This document shows positions 22,873 to 34,500 of a DNA stretch of 64,000 nt, one piece after another. Positions within the stretch are counted from its first letter, which is position 1. Each line of letters opens with the position of its first letter. This DNA comes from Bilabrum cf. latius (lineage: Eukaryota; Bigyra: Bicosoecida; Bigyra; Bicosoecida), in the NCBI GenBank assembly GCA_965178125.1, contig OZ237755.1, positions 1-64,000 of the forward strand, in the 5' to 3' direction. Below the pieces are notes generated by a model. That model was not told the DNA's origin and made no database searches. It saw only the letters and a program-made list of their open reading frames with translations. A program made the translations under genes and the position numbers.

Positions 22873-23417
22873 TTGGCCTCCTTTCCACTCACCAACGAAA
22901 TCACGCACAGATTTGATGCTTGCCCCGGAGGGGTTCCGCCAGGTGTGGACTCCTTTTTGACGCAAGTATCTGCGATTTCCTTGGCTGCCGCCAGATCACA
23001 GTCTTGCGATTCGGCACAAACTTGAAGGGATAGCAAGCTCTCCCCACATTGACTTAGTACGTTCTTCTTGACTCTTCCCAAAAGTAGGTGGCATCCTTGC
23101 AGGACTTGCTACTCCTGACTACAAGCCCGCGCTTGGCCAGCACGCCCCGCTTCGCATAGCTTAAGCTTATCCTCAGCAACCTAGCAAACACTAGCTGGAC
23201 AATCAATCATGGTATTCATCCACGATTTATCTTCGGCTACTTCTTTATTTTGTGACTGTTTGGGCGATTCTGACGGGAGATTTCTCTGGAATCGCAGAGC
23301 TGAATAGTACATGACCTGCAAGAGCGCGGCCACCAGCACGCTGCTACAGACACCCAACTTCAACTTATCAGATACTTGCATCCGATAAATGGCTTTCAGG
23401 TAACCCCAGAATGCCAT
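22869..23417 (-). CDS. Small Cys-rich membrane protein, CX9C-like
   Basis: A 182-residue frame from ATG 23415-23417 to TAA 22869-22871, with two TAGs (in SVC-TAG-VAED and ACSQE-TAG-QV). Residues 20-40 are hydrophobic (GVCSSVLVAALLQVMYY), a single membrane span. The C-terminal half has regularly spaced cysteines, including two CX9C pairs (CSQEQQVLQGC and CGESLLSLQVC) and a CX11C, recalling twin-CX9C mitochondrial intermembrane-space proteins such as NDUFA8 or assembly factors. The spacing does not fit any family I know well. An intron inside the N-terminal part is possible, because a GT...CAG pair spans about 60 nt there. Its stop shares bases with the stop of the ataxin-10-like gene. Confidence 0.5.
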
Positions 23418-23504
23418 GCATAGATTCGGCACGGAGTAGCGCGATCTTCATCATCATTTTCACTGCCAGTGCTTAAATGGTTCGAGAATACCCGTGTAAA
23501 CACG

Positions 23505-26500
23505 TTAGGTCCCCCCTTCAAGTGCATTCTTGGCCCAGGCTGGGATCTGCCTTGGCACGCGCCCTGGTCTTCGCCTGCGTCGACCCGCATCGCGGTGCTC
23601 TGCAGCTCTTGCCCCAGGCCCTCGACGAGAAGGTGCACGCGAGGCATCTTGAACTACTCCACGGGTTGTACCTTTCTGCGTTCTAGTTTGCGAGTGTGTA
23701 CTGGTAGCAGCTGCCGTTGCCCCGGATACACCCACTGGCTGGTCAGTCCTAGCCGCTTGTTGCAATCGTGCTCGTGGCCGTACGCTGCCACCGGCAGCAC
23801 CACCGGCCAACTATGAGGAGGAGTGCGCTCGGAAGGGTGCGGCCAGCTCGGCGGGATCCATACCCATGCCCCCCAGCTGTAGGCCCCCACCGGCAGGTGC
23901 TACCAATGAGCCTGGGCCAGACCCGCGCGGCAGGCCGTGGCCACGGTGGTCCGGGGCTCGCCCCTACCTTGAGCGGTGCCCTGTACTAGTGGCATGACCT
24001 CTGGAGCGGGGACTCGGCTCAGCTCCGTGACTCATGCGCGGCGGGACTGGATGCCTGGCTCCGGGCCGGTGCTGGTGGGACTCAGCGCGAGCTCGGTCTC
24101 TCAGGCCTCTCATACCACCCGCGCCGATACCCGCGTCCATCGTGCTTCTGCCGGGGACGCCGCTTCCCTACAATCGAGCCATCTCATAGACATTGCGTAG
24201 CACTGCAGAAGAGGGTTGAGAGGACGTGTTCGCACCGTGGGTGGCTGAAAACCCTGCAGAAGCACGCACCTGGGATTCCCGCTGCGTGCGCGGGGGCTCA
24301 TGCTCAATCGTAGTTCGGCCAGACTCGTGCACAGCTGGCAGCGTTGGTGTCGATGGGTCCCATGCCCTCCTGCCACTCGAAGCTGACTCGCGACTACCAA
24401 GCCGAGAACCCTGGCGCGAGCCATGGTGAGACCCCGCCCGGGACGCCTCCTGCTGTGATCGGTACGACTCCACCTCCCACCTGTCCGAGTCTGCCCCACT
24501 GCTCCGAGCGGATGCAATGGGGGGTGCTCTGGGCTGTTGCTCTGTAGCCACATCAATGGAAGGCAGCTGCACGTGATAACCAGATGCATGGCTACCGCGA
24601 GGTAAGGGAGAACGTGTGGCGTAGTCGGGCACCTATGGCCCGCTGACCCTTTTGGCGACGTCCTAGCTGCCGACATCTTCAGGTTGCACAAAGTGGTCAT
24701 CCAACCCGCTTGCTTTCCCAGGGCCCGGTCCAGCCCGCGACTCCGTCGATGGACTACCACCGTGGAGCATCGGGCCACTACTCGCGACGGCGGTGTCATC
24801 CCCTAGCTGCAGGCCAGCCTGTGAGGGCATCGGCCCGAGGAATTGGTCCACGTCAATGTCTCCCATATCAGACCAAGCAAGGGTAACTCCGTCCTTCTTG
24901 CTCAACAGATCTAGCAGGCCGGCCCAGCCTCGCCGCTACAATCTCAGGCGAACAGAATATCCCCTCCAACGAGACTACACCAGAACAGCTGCCTGCCAAG
25001 CGCGGGCCGCGGCCTGCATCAGCGGGTTCGAAGGAGCGCTTCGGGCAGCGGCGCCGCGCACCAGAGCCTGCATCAGCACAGCCGCCCTCCTCCACGACCG
25101 AATACACCGGTATGCACGCCCCAAACGAACGATGGCGAGACTAAATCTCTCAATGACGCGGGCGGCTGACCTCTCGAGCCTTGACCTAGCCTGGCGCTTC
25201 GAGCGACGGGCCAGTTCCCGCGCCTGCCACCCGCGGAAGACCGCCTGCATCCTATTCGCAGCTAGTCTCTGCTTCTCCATGAGCAGCAAGCGCGCGCGCC
25301 GACAGTGGGTGCGCTGTAGCATGCGGCGCCAGCATCCCTGCAGCATCCGCGCAGCCCTGTCCTGCAGCTGCATCTCCTGCGCTCGGAACAGCCTGCCCAC
25401 AACCCTCGCGCTGTGGCCTCGCCAGGCGCGTAGAATCATTGCATGCGCAACTTGCTGCCGCTATATTTCGGCTGCTCGTTGGGCACGCTGCTCCTGCCTT
25501 CTGCGCTCCTACTCGCGTGCCCGTGCAGCATCGATCGCTGCCAGCTCGGCAAGCCAGGACTCTCGCCGCCGCTCGGCTGCACGCCTCCCAAGCACACCTC
25601 GCCACAGCTTCTGCACCGCCAGGGCGCCCGCATGCGAGGATCGCGCGTGATTGACATGAATCCGCGCCAGCATACCCCGCCAGATGCTCTGCACCGCAAC
25701 TGCCGCATCGTGCCGCAAACGAGCCACCCTTCGCATCTGGGCTGCAGCGCGCTGCTCCTGCAGCTCCTCCAGCCTCCGCATCGCGGCCCGGGCCTCTCGC
25801 TCGTAAGCTAGCGCTACCTCGTCCTGTACCTCATCTAGGGTAGAGCCTGTCTCTGTAGAGCCGCTGTCTTTGGATTTAGGGGGGCGACTTCCAGGGGACT
25901 CCGGTGCGGGGCTGGTGGTGGGTCTGCTCGCCGCGCTCGAGCTAGCGGGGGGTGGAGTCTGCGCTTGCGGGCCACTTGCAGCTACCAAAGATGCATCGGT
26001 GGCATTTGTTTCCGCTGGTGTGGGCGGGGTTAGGCTCTGCTTCACTGGGAAGTGCGTTGGTCTCGGACGTCCCCTTCTAAGTGCAAGTTCGTCTTCCGCG
26101 GTCGGCTGCAGCTTGCGCTCATCAGCTTCGAGAGATTTGGACGATTCTGCAGCCTACAGCACCGTCTGCTACAGTCGGCCGATTGATTGCTCTGTGCCTT
26201 GCAGCAATGTCTGCGGAAGCTCAGCCAACTCAGCATCAACAACTGAGCCGCCTGTCGCGTTGCTTTCGCCGACGCCATATTTTTCCTTCCGCTTGGTTCC
26301 TCGGCCATGCTATCTACTCAATGACTGGAATATGACCTACTAGATCTCATCGCTGATATCGTTAGTTTCGTCGAATGGTTGGAGAGGGTGCTTGTCGTGT
26401 GAAGAGGCAGCGTCGCTGACGCTCGTCTCCTTGGGTTCCATAGGTTCGATACTAGGCTGACTAAGCGGAATTTGCCAACGAGCATTTAGAAGACTCAGCG

Positions 26501-26778
26501 CACGCTGCGTTTCTTTCTCGCGATCGCGGCTCTGGTCAAGCCATTCCCGTTCAAGATCTCGAACGCTTGCATAGCTGTCGACCGTGCCATCTGCCTGCTC
26601 TATCGGCAAAGCACTTCCGTAGTCGTCTTTGTAATCGCCAGATACTGTCTCTAAGTCTCGAAGGAGCTCATCTTCCTGCGGAATGCGGCAGAACTTGTGC
26701 CATTACATTTTGTAGTTGCAACGGATCGGAAAGTTTGCCAGTATGAGGTTGGCTATATCTCACGAGGCTATCCACCAT
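23505..26778 (-). CDS. IQ-motif (calmodulin-binding) protein
   Basis: A five-codon first exon (26778-26764), an 88-nt intron and a long second exon (26675-23505) give 1,061 residues ending at TAA. All pieces are in one frame joined by about 14 TAGs. The middle (about residues 330-580) is a basic helix with at least seven IQ or IQ-like motifs: VAVQSIWRGMLAR, LAVQKLWRGVLGR, RMLQGCWRRML, NRMQAVFRGWQAR, AVLMQALVRGAAAR and others. The last motif reads VLV-TAG-SRWRGYSVR, with TAG at residue 572 on the defining Gln. N- and C-terminal regions are acidic or Ser/Pro/Arg-rich and disordered. Such proteins bind calmodulin or EF-hand light chains, often in cilia or at centrosomes. I cannot assign an orthologue. 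Confidence 0.7.
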
Positions 26779-27031
26779 GCTACGATTCGATCACAAACAC
26801 ATTCTACGCCACTATGCGTCGATTGATGACATCTAAAGATACGAATTAAGAAGCTGGAGGCCACAACACACACGCCACACTAGTGCTGATGAGTGCCGAC
26901 ATGATGCCAGTAATACAATATGTCTTGATACGACATTAGCTGCTCAACAAATAACAATACTATCGATGCCAACATTAAGCGAGCTGCCGCCGGAACATCG
27001 GGGGCACGCAGTCACGCTGCACTTGGTACGG

Positions 27032-28379
27032 TCACGAGCTGCTGCCGGGCTTGGCAGCTGTGGCCATCGAAGAGCTGCCCCCCCCGCCGGCCCTTGCTGC
27101 CCCAATGGGACCTTCAGCTGCACCTGGAGGAACCACAGGAGCCCCTGCTCCAGCACTCGCCGGCATGAGCTTCTCGATGAGGTCCCGCCTGCCCCCCAGC
27201 TCCCCTTCGTCAAATACGAATAGAGAGGCGGGCAAAGGTTCTCCGCTGGGCAGGGACACCTTCCCTTCCCTAAGATCATCGAAGTACGGGTGAGCGCATG
27301 CCTCAATAGCACTGATCCGCTCATCTGGGCTATACACTAGCATGCGCTTGATCAGGTCCACGGCAGCAGGTTCCGGCTCAGCATCCGCGAATACATCCTT
27401 CCAGTCTTGCCCGGCGAGGTTCGGAAATGAGTTTTTCTTATAGTGGGGGTTCATGAGGAAAATCTGCTGCTTAGTCGGGGTCCCCAGCACCTTGATAATC
27501 TCGACAAGCTGGTCAACCGCACTCTCGCCTCGAAAGAGGGGCTGCAGCAGCAACATCTCCGCAAAAACGCAGCCTGCTGACCACACGTCAATCTTTGGAG
27601 TGTAGTCAGTTGCTCCAAATATCAGCTCGGGGGCGCGGTAGTACCTTGAACAAATGTACGCAACGTTCGCTTGACCTCGCACGAGCTTCTTCGCCGACCC
27701 AAAGTCACAAAGCTTGAGAACCCCGCTCCTAGGATCAACGAGCAGGTTCTGGGGCTTTATGTCACGGTGGCAAATGTCGTACGAATGCACGTACGCCAAC
27801 GACCGACACATCTGGTACGTGAAGAGCTTCACGAGGGACGCAGGCATTAGCTATTTTGCCTTGTAGTAGTGGCGGCAGACCCTGTAAACAGTCTCAGGCA
27901 CATACTCCAGGACTAAATTCAAGTAGACATCATCCGATGACCCGCCTTTGCTATAGAAGCTGTGCTTCAATCCAACGACGTTCGGGTGGGAGACGCTCTG
28001 CATGATTTGCAGCTCACGATTCTGCGATGAAAGCCAAACGAGACATCAGTCAAGTTGTCGTGACAAACAGTGGATGTAATTATGAGACCCACTCCTTGAT
28101 ATGAAGTAAAACTAACCTTGAAACGCCTGTCCTGGAGCACCTTCTTGACAGCAACTTTGTCACCCGATGGCTCGATTTGTGCTAGGAATACGACTCCGAA
28201 AGATCCGTTTCCAATCACACTCTTTGCAGAGTACTTTAGGATACACTGCGAGACAGTAAATACGAGTCTAGCGCGCAAATTGTTCGAAATAGTCCGCGAC
28301 CCGTTGCAAGGTCGAACTGCGCACGTCCACAATAACTACTCCGTCTTACACCGCCTTTAGGATCCTATGATGGCTTCAT
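27032..28379 (-). CDS. GSK3: GSK3, glycogen synthase kinase 3
   Basis: Exons 28379-28350, 28245-28117 and 28021-27032 (introns 104 and 95 nt) give 382 residues, ending at TGA. The kinase core is complete: glycine loop IGNGSFGVV, catalytic Lys in [30 protein letters not shown] in [13 protein letters not shown], the activation-loop Tyr in [11 protein letters not shown], and GATDYT / LGTPT. A TAG at 27851-27853 (residue 110) lies in YKAK-TAG-LMP, where human GSK3 has AKQTLP. A second TAG is in the ten-codon first exon. GSK3 is a soluble Ser/Thr kinase of Wnt, insulin and ciliary-length signalling. It diverges from the EF-hand gene with 218 bases between them. Confidence 0.96.
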
Positions 28380-28597
28380 TAGATCTTTATGATTGCCTGG
28401 TGGGCCATCATCTTCGTAATCTCGCCCTACTGCTGCCATATCTGGCCTTTGTGTGTTGCTCACTCACGCGGGTGCAGCTTGAGTACCCAGAGGGAATGTG
28501 GGGTCAACTACCCCAAAATTCGAGGGGTGAGTGGTTGCAACCGAAAACCAGGCACCCGTTGGGCGGACTCGGCCGAACTGCGGCAGTGCTTCTAGCC

Positions 28598-31500
28598 ATG
28601 AACGAATAGGAAGCACAGCTAATTGTTTTATTATCGATAGCTGCATTGGACGATAAGACTTTCGCAACCCTTCGAAAGAAATGGGCTTTTGAGCATGGCC
28701 TTACTGCTGCATCTGGCAAATATCTCGAGCCACCAGCTCTTGCAAGCGACTTTGCTCGCGATATGCACACGGATCTCGATGCTCTAGCGCCAGGTAAGAA
28801 CTAACCCTCTCAAAATGATTTTGAACAGCCATGGCTAGGAATTTTGTGGGTCGTGTAGCGGTGAATCTTCGCATCGCAGACAGTGACGAGGTCACAGTCT
28901 CAAACCTGTGGGTATATCTCAGCGACCTGGATGTTCACATAACTCCAACGTTGAGCGATCGTGGAAAGGCGTTGAGCGAGCGCTAGGACGAGCTGCAAGA
29001 GCTGATAGGTCGAGCAGCCCTGGCGTTCTGCAGCAAAGAGTCCCTCCCTCCGGCAAGCGTAGAGAGCATGCCGCTGCAAGATCTTGCGAAGAAGTCAATA
29101 GTTCTATCAAAGTTTACTTCTCTTCTTGATCAGATCGCGGAAGGCAAGATTAGTACGGCCGAAGCGATGCCGGTGTATTGGAGATGCTTGGCATCTGCCA
29201 GCCTGCCATTCTAGGGGAAAGTTTACAGTGTAGGAACCAAAATTAAGGCGCGGTGGAGGGGGAGAAAGAAAAAGAAGTGGTTCTTTGGCAATATCACTGC
29301 TGTTCGCTTTGCCAAGTGGGAGTCAAGCACCAGCTCGGCTGCAGGTGTGCAGACGTCCCCCACTGCTGACGACTCGAGTGGAATCCCCCTCTACGACATT
29401 TACTACCCGGCTGATAAAGACAAAGACGAGCTTATTTGGCCACACCACGTGTGCGAGAGGGACACACCTATCGCGGTCAATGACGCCTTGTTCGCTGGAG
29501 GCAAGGAAGGCCGCGACCACGACGACGCAGTGCGCGCCATCGTGGCATGCGCACCTGCCGCACAGTCAGGGGATGGCATGGCGATTCCAGCTAAATCGGA
29601 GGTTAAAGCGCACCCTGACGCAAGCACATCAAGTACCGCAGCCCAGGGCGGGGCAGACAGATTATCTCAGGAGAGCAGCAGCGGGGGCAGCAAGGACTAG
29701 GACAAGAGCAAGGACACGGCGGTGGATCCAAGCGAGGACGAGGATGATGCTACCACGCAGGGCACTATCAGCCCGCGGGACGGTCCCGACGGTCTAGTGG
29801 GCCCCGCCCCTGCCACTTCAGCCTCCACGTCTCCGAGGCCAGGGGACGATGCGGCCGAGCCCAAGCCCTCCGGCAAGGACAAAGGAGGCGAGAGTGGCCC
29901 GAAGTCCTCGAGGGGTTCCAGCGCGACGAAGCGGTCTGACAGCAGGGGGAGCTCGGCCGCAGGATCGAAGCCTCCGAAGCACGTCAGGCCGGGGGCCGAC
30001 AAGGGCGAGGACAAGTAGGGCTCGGCTGCAGAGGACCGCCCGAAGGCGCCTGCAGGCCGGCGCCCTGCTTCTGCGCGTGATTCTGGGCGGAAATCGCCTC
30101 GTACTAGACTTGGCACCGGAAAAGGGGACAAGGCCAAGGGTGGTGACAAGAGCCCGCGCGCAAGCACGACAAGCACAGACATGGAGGGGGGGCAAAGCGA
30201 GGACGGCGACTCAATCGTGCGAGGCTTCCGGTCCGCGCTGGCCCAGGGCAGCGCCCCTAGCGTGGAGGCTCTCTTCGCTGCCCTGGACAGCACGGGAGAC
30301 GGGCGCCTGAGTGCCAAGGAGCTGCTGCGGGCCAGCGAGGTACTGGGGGTGCCTGCCACGGAGAGCCAGCTGGAGGAGCTGATCCGCAAGCACGATCCTG
30401 ATGGATCTGGGGAACTGGATGCAGACGAGTTTGCACTTATGTGTGCGCCGAAACCCGCAGTCTCTGGGGCGGGTGGGGACGAAGACTAGGAGGATAAATC
30501 CAGGTGGACACTGCGAGTTGGAGACGCGAGGCAAGACGAGGCATCTGGCTCTGGATAGGAGGGAGGCGGGTCCAGGGCGGAGCGCGTTGCGCGAGCGATC
30601 CGTGACTCGGAGCCGATTCGTCAGGTCAGGGACAAGGTACGGAAGGCGTTGCGAGATCGCACGACCGAGGATGACAGAGAGGGCTCGCTCGAGTTTCTGG
30701 AGAAGGTCTTCGCTGCACTGGACAGCGACTCAAGCGGGGCGATCTCGCCCAAGGAACTGCAGCAGGCGGCCCGAAAGCTGGGTGTGTCGGACGGCATTTC
30801 CTCGGTTGAGGCCCGAGAGCTGTGCAAGGCACTGTCTGGTCGAGGCGAGAAAGCGGGCGGCAGGTCATCATCATCATCATCATCATCATCATCCGCTTCG
30901 GACGGCGTGCAGTTCGAGGACTTTGCCCTGCTGGTCCTCTTGCCCTAGTCGCGGGTCGACGGGCCAAGTGGCAGTGCTGCAGCTGGTCGGGGATTACATC
31001 GAGGTAGGGCGCACCGGGGCGGGTCACTGGTCGGGGGCCGTGAGTCGGCGTTGCGTGGCGGGCGGCAGGTCGAAGACGAAGACTCGGCGGATGCGGCAGG
31101 CCCTGGATAGCACCCATTGGACGCAGGCTGGCCCCCAGAGACGATCAGCGAGCGGCAGGCCAGCGCCATCGAAGACGCCTGCGAACGTCTCGCGGAAGCT
31201 GTCCGCGACTCGGCCCATGTGGACGATCTGTACGACAAGCTGATTGCCAGGAGCCGAGCAGAGTTGGCAGCAGAGATGCGTCAGACCCGAGGGCGGTCCT
31301 ATTCCTCGATCGGGGCCCGCTTGCCCACTGCTCCGTCCTGGTGGCAGCCCTCCGGCTGGCAGGAAGAGGAGGACCTAGAGCAGCTCGGCGTGCTCGAGAG
31401 GTCCAGGTCCAACGCGAGGAGGAGACCGAAGCTATACGGCGGACGGGATTCCCGGGAGGGCCAGTCTGCTGCTCGAAGGAAAATGGGCAGCGTGTCGCTG

Positions 31501-34500
31501 CTGGGTCTGTTCCAGGTGCTGGAGGAGATCGGAGTCACCAGCAGCCTGTCCCCCACCCGCGAGGAGGAGCGCTGGGCCACGGGCGAGCGTGATCGACAAA
31601 GAGGCAGGTCGTCTAGTCGCGGGTCGCCCTCGACCGCCGAGCTGGTGCTTGCGAGAGGCACGCGGCTGTCGCAGCTTCGGCTTGCCGGTGCTGAAGGCGA
31701 GACAAGTAGGCTGAACGGCGACAGTGCAGCTCGGATAGATGCCCAGCGATTCCTCGCTATGGTGCGGAGGTGCAACAAAGGAAGGAGCGGAGGTGGAGGG
31801 GGCAAGCTTGGCCGACGGGTTGCAGAGAAGTTTGAGAGGGCTGTTCGGTAGTGTGTCCGCCGCAGCAAGGCCCACGGCCTTCCCGACATCCAGCCCGTCA
31901 GTCTTTCGGCCAAAGCGAGCTCAGGAAGATCGGCAGCAAAAGGCAGGCGGGGATCGCATCCTTTCAGCAAGTCAGACTACAGCCGGAACCTACCTTCATC
32001 TACCGTTGACTCGCTTGTCGACTTGGACTCGGGTCGCATCCGGCATCCCGTGGATCTGCTGCTGGTTGCCATCCGCAGACACGAGCTGCTTGGGAGGTAT
32101 CAGGAGTCCAGGCGAGATGGGAGACTGTCTCAAGAAGAGGTGGAGGAGGAAGAGGCAGAGGATGCAGTGATTGCAAAGCTAGCTGGGGCCCGCCTGCGAG
32201 CAGCAGACCTCCGGCGCATGCGGGATCAGCTGCAGGAGAGGGAGAGCGCGGGAGCATCCGCGGGTTCAGGCAAGCTGTCAACCGAGGACAATCCAGCGGC
32301 CAGACTGCTTCTTGGGCTCTCGGTTGGCGAAACCAAGGTGCTGCTGGGAGCCGTGTAGCTGCAGTGCACCAATGCTGAAGTAGCTGCGTTCGTGTGCCAC
32401 CTGGACGGCGACGGTGACGGCGTGCTGAGCGGCCATGAAGTGCTGTCCCTCACCGAGACGGGGGAAGCTGAGGGGGAAGCGGGCAAGGACACTGCGGACC
32501 GATCGCCTCGGGGGGAGCGCGAGGCCGACATGGATAAAAGAGATAGTCGGGACGGAGACAGGTCCAACAGAAGGCGGAATGAGCTGGAGGGGCGCCGCCG
32601 CACGGATAACACCTCCATGCTTCGAGCCCTTGAGGACGTGGAGAGCAGCGTGACGAGCTCGGTTGGGAGGAGCACAAGAAGGGTAATTCGTGAGGCATCC
32701 AAGAGGGAGGCCCGCAAGCTGGATGCCGGCCAGCTTGATGTCGCTTCGAGGGTTGTGCTGCCTTCTTTGCCGCGTGAAGCGCGCGGCCAGCTAGACCACA
32801 TGTGCCGGGGTCTGGAGCGGGCCCGCGTCTTGGACAAGGTGGTCCGATCTGCGGCCAGTGCCTTCCGGGACGGCAGGTATCGCGAGTTACGACCGCACTT
32901 TCCGGAGTCCAGGAGGGATCGATCGCAGCATGATATTGACGTGGACAGCACCAAGGGCAAGACTGCTTTAGCGGAACTCGCCTTCCGGGTCTTGACGGTC
33001 AGCGCAATGCATAGCGGAGACCGAGACGAACTTGGCAGGAGCCCGAGAGATCGGCGCAGGTCTCCGCGTAGTCGCAGCCCGCGACCCGACGCGCGACGGA
33101 TAGCCGACCGGGTGCTAGAGAATCTGGAAGCCGGGCTGAGGTGCAGTCTTGGCCGCAGCGACAGGACAGACGTGGAAGATGCTGTGCGTCGGGGCGTGGA
33201 CAGGTTGGCCGAAGCCCCGAGTGGACTTGCAGAGCTCGTGGCAGGCTTGCTCGCCGCCCCACAGGCAATGGTGCTCGCTGCATTCTGTGCAGAGGAGATT
33301 CGAGTTGCCTCAGAAGACACCGATGCTGCCGAGGAGTTCCTGAGCGCCGCTCGACGCGCGGGGCGAGAGTTGCAGGAGGAGGAGGAGGAAGGAGAGGGAG
33401 GCAGCAGTCGCCGTGCCAGAGGCCGCAGCTCGTACAGTCCGGAGCGGACTTGGAGGAGCCGCGACTCCAAGGTGCCAAGGGAGCAGTACCGGCTGGCCCA
33501 AGCAGCCTTGCGGAGGCTGAAGCGGTTCTGGAGAAGGCAGCAGCGGCACAGCAGCGGGTCCGGCCGCATGAGCCGGCTGGATGCCAAGGACCTCGCGCGA
33601 TCGCTGGACTCGAATTAGGATGGCAAGATATCCAGGTCTGAGTTCATGCGCTGGCTGGACCGGGAAGCGAGAGGCTCCAGGCACGGGACCGACTTGCAGC
33701 TGTCGCGGGACGAGAAGGACGCTCTGTGGGCTGTGTGTGACTCGGGCGATCGGGATGCTGTGCGCACAAGGGACTTTGTGGCTATCTGCGTGGGTTCACC
33801 AGATCTCAGCCACCTAGATATTGAAGCCAGCAGGGACGAAGAGAGGCTGTCCAGGTGGGAGGGCGACGGCATGCGCAAGCGGTATCGCAGGGAGGACGAC
33901 GGAGAGGGCGGAGGGCGGTACTATAAGCGGTACGGCCGCCGTGAGGACGAATCTCGCGAGGACCGAGATCGTCGCTGGAAGGACAGAATCGAAGCAGTCC
34001 GGAAGACCACGCGTGCGGAAGTATCTGCAATGATCCTAAGAAGGATCAGACGGAGACTCGGGAGCGGCGACGTGGAAGGTGGTCTCGTGCAGGTGTTCGA
34101 AGCGGCAGATAAGGACGACAGCGGCTACTTGGGCCGCGATGAGTTCGTGTCAGTGCTGGTAGCATGCGGTGCCGCGGTCAAGTCGGAACGCCGTCAGTTT
34201 GACGAGCAGGAGGGCAGCCCGTATGACCGGTAGCTGTCGCTGATGGATTGCGACCTTCTCTTCTCGGCCTTTGACCACGATGGCGACGGTGCCATGGATC
34301 TGGACGAATTTATCCGCTGGGTGGAATCGGGAGAGGAGTTGCTGGACGAGTGGGAAGAGCAGGAGGAGGCGCAAGAGCTGGAAGCGCAGGAGAGCGGCTG
34401 GGCAAAGAGCAGACGGGACCTCAGCTCGGAGGACCGGCACGCCTACCACAAACGGGCAGAGTAGGGAATGCGCAAGAGGCGGCAAGCGAAAGCCTTGTTA

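Noticed and set aside
28794-28828. A 35-nt intron in the giant EF-hand gene ending at the AG before the ATG at 28831
   Set aside because: The later acceptor at 28879 gives an 86-nt intron like all the others and keeps the frame.
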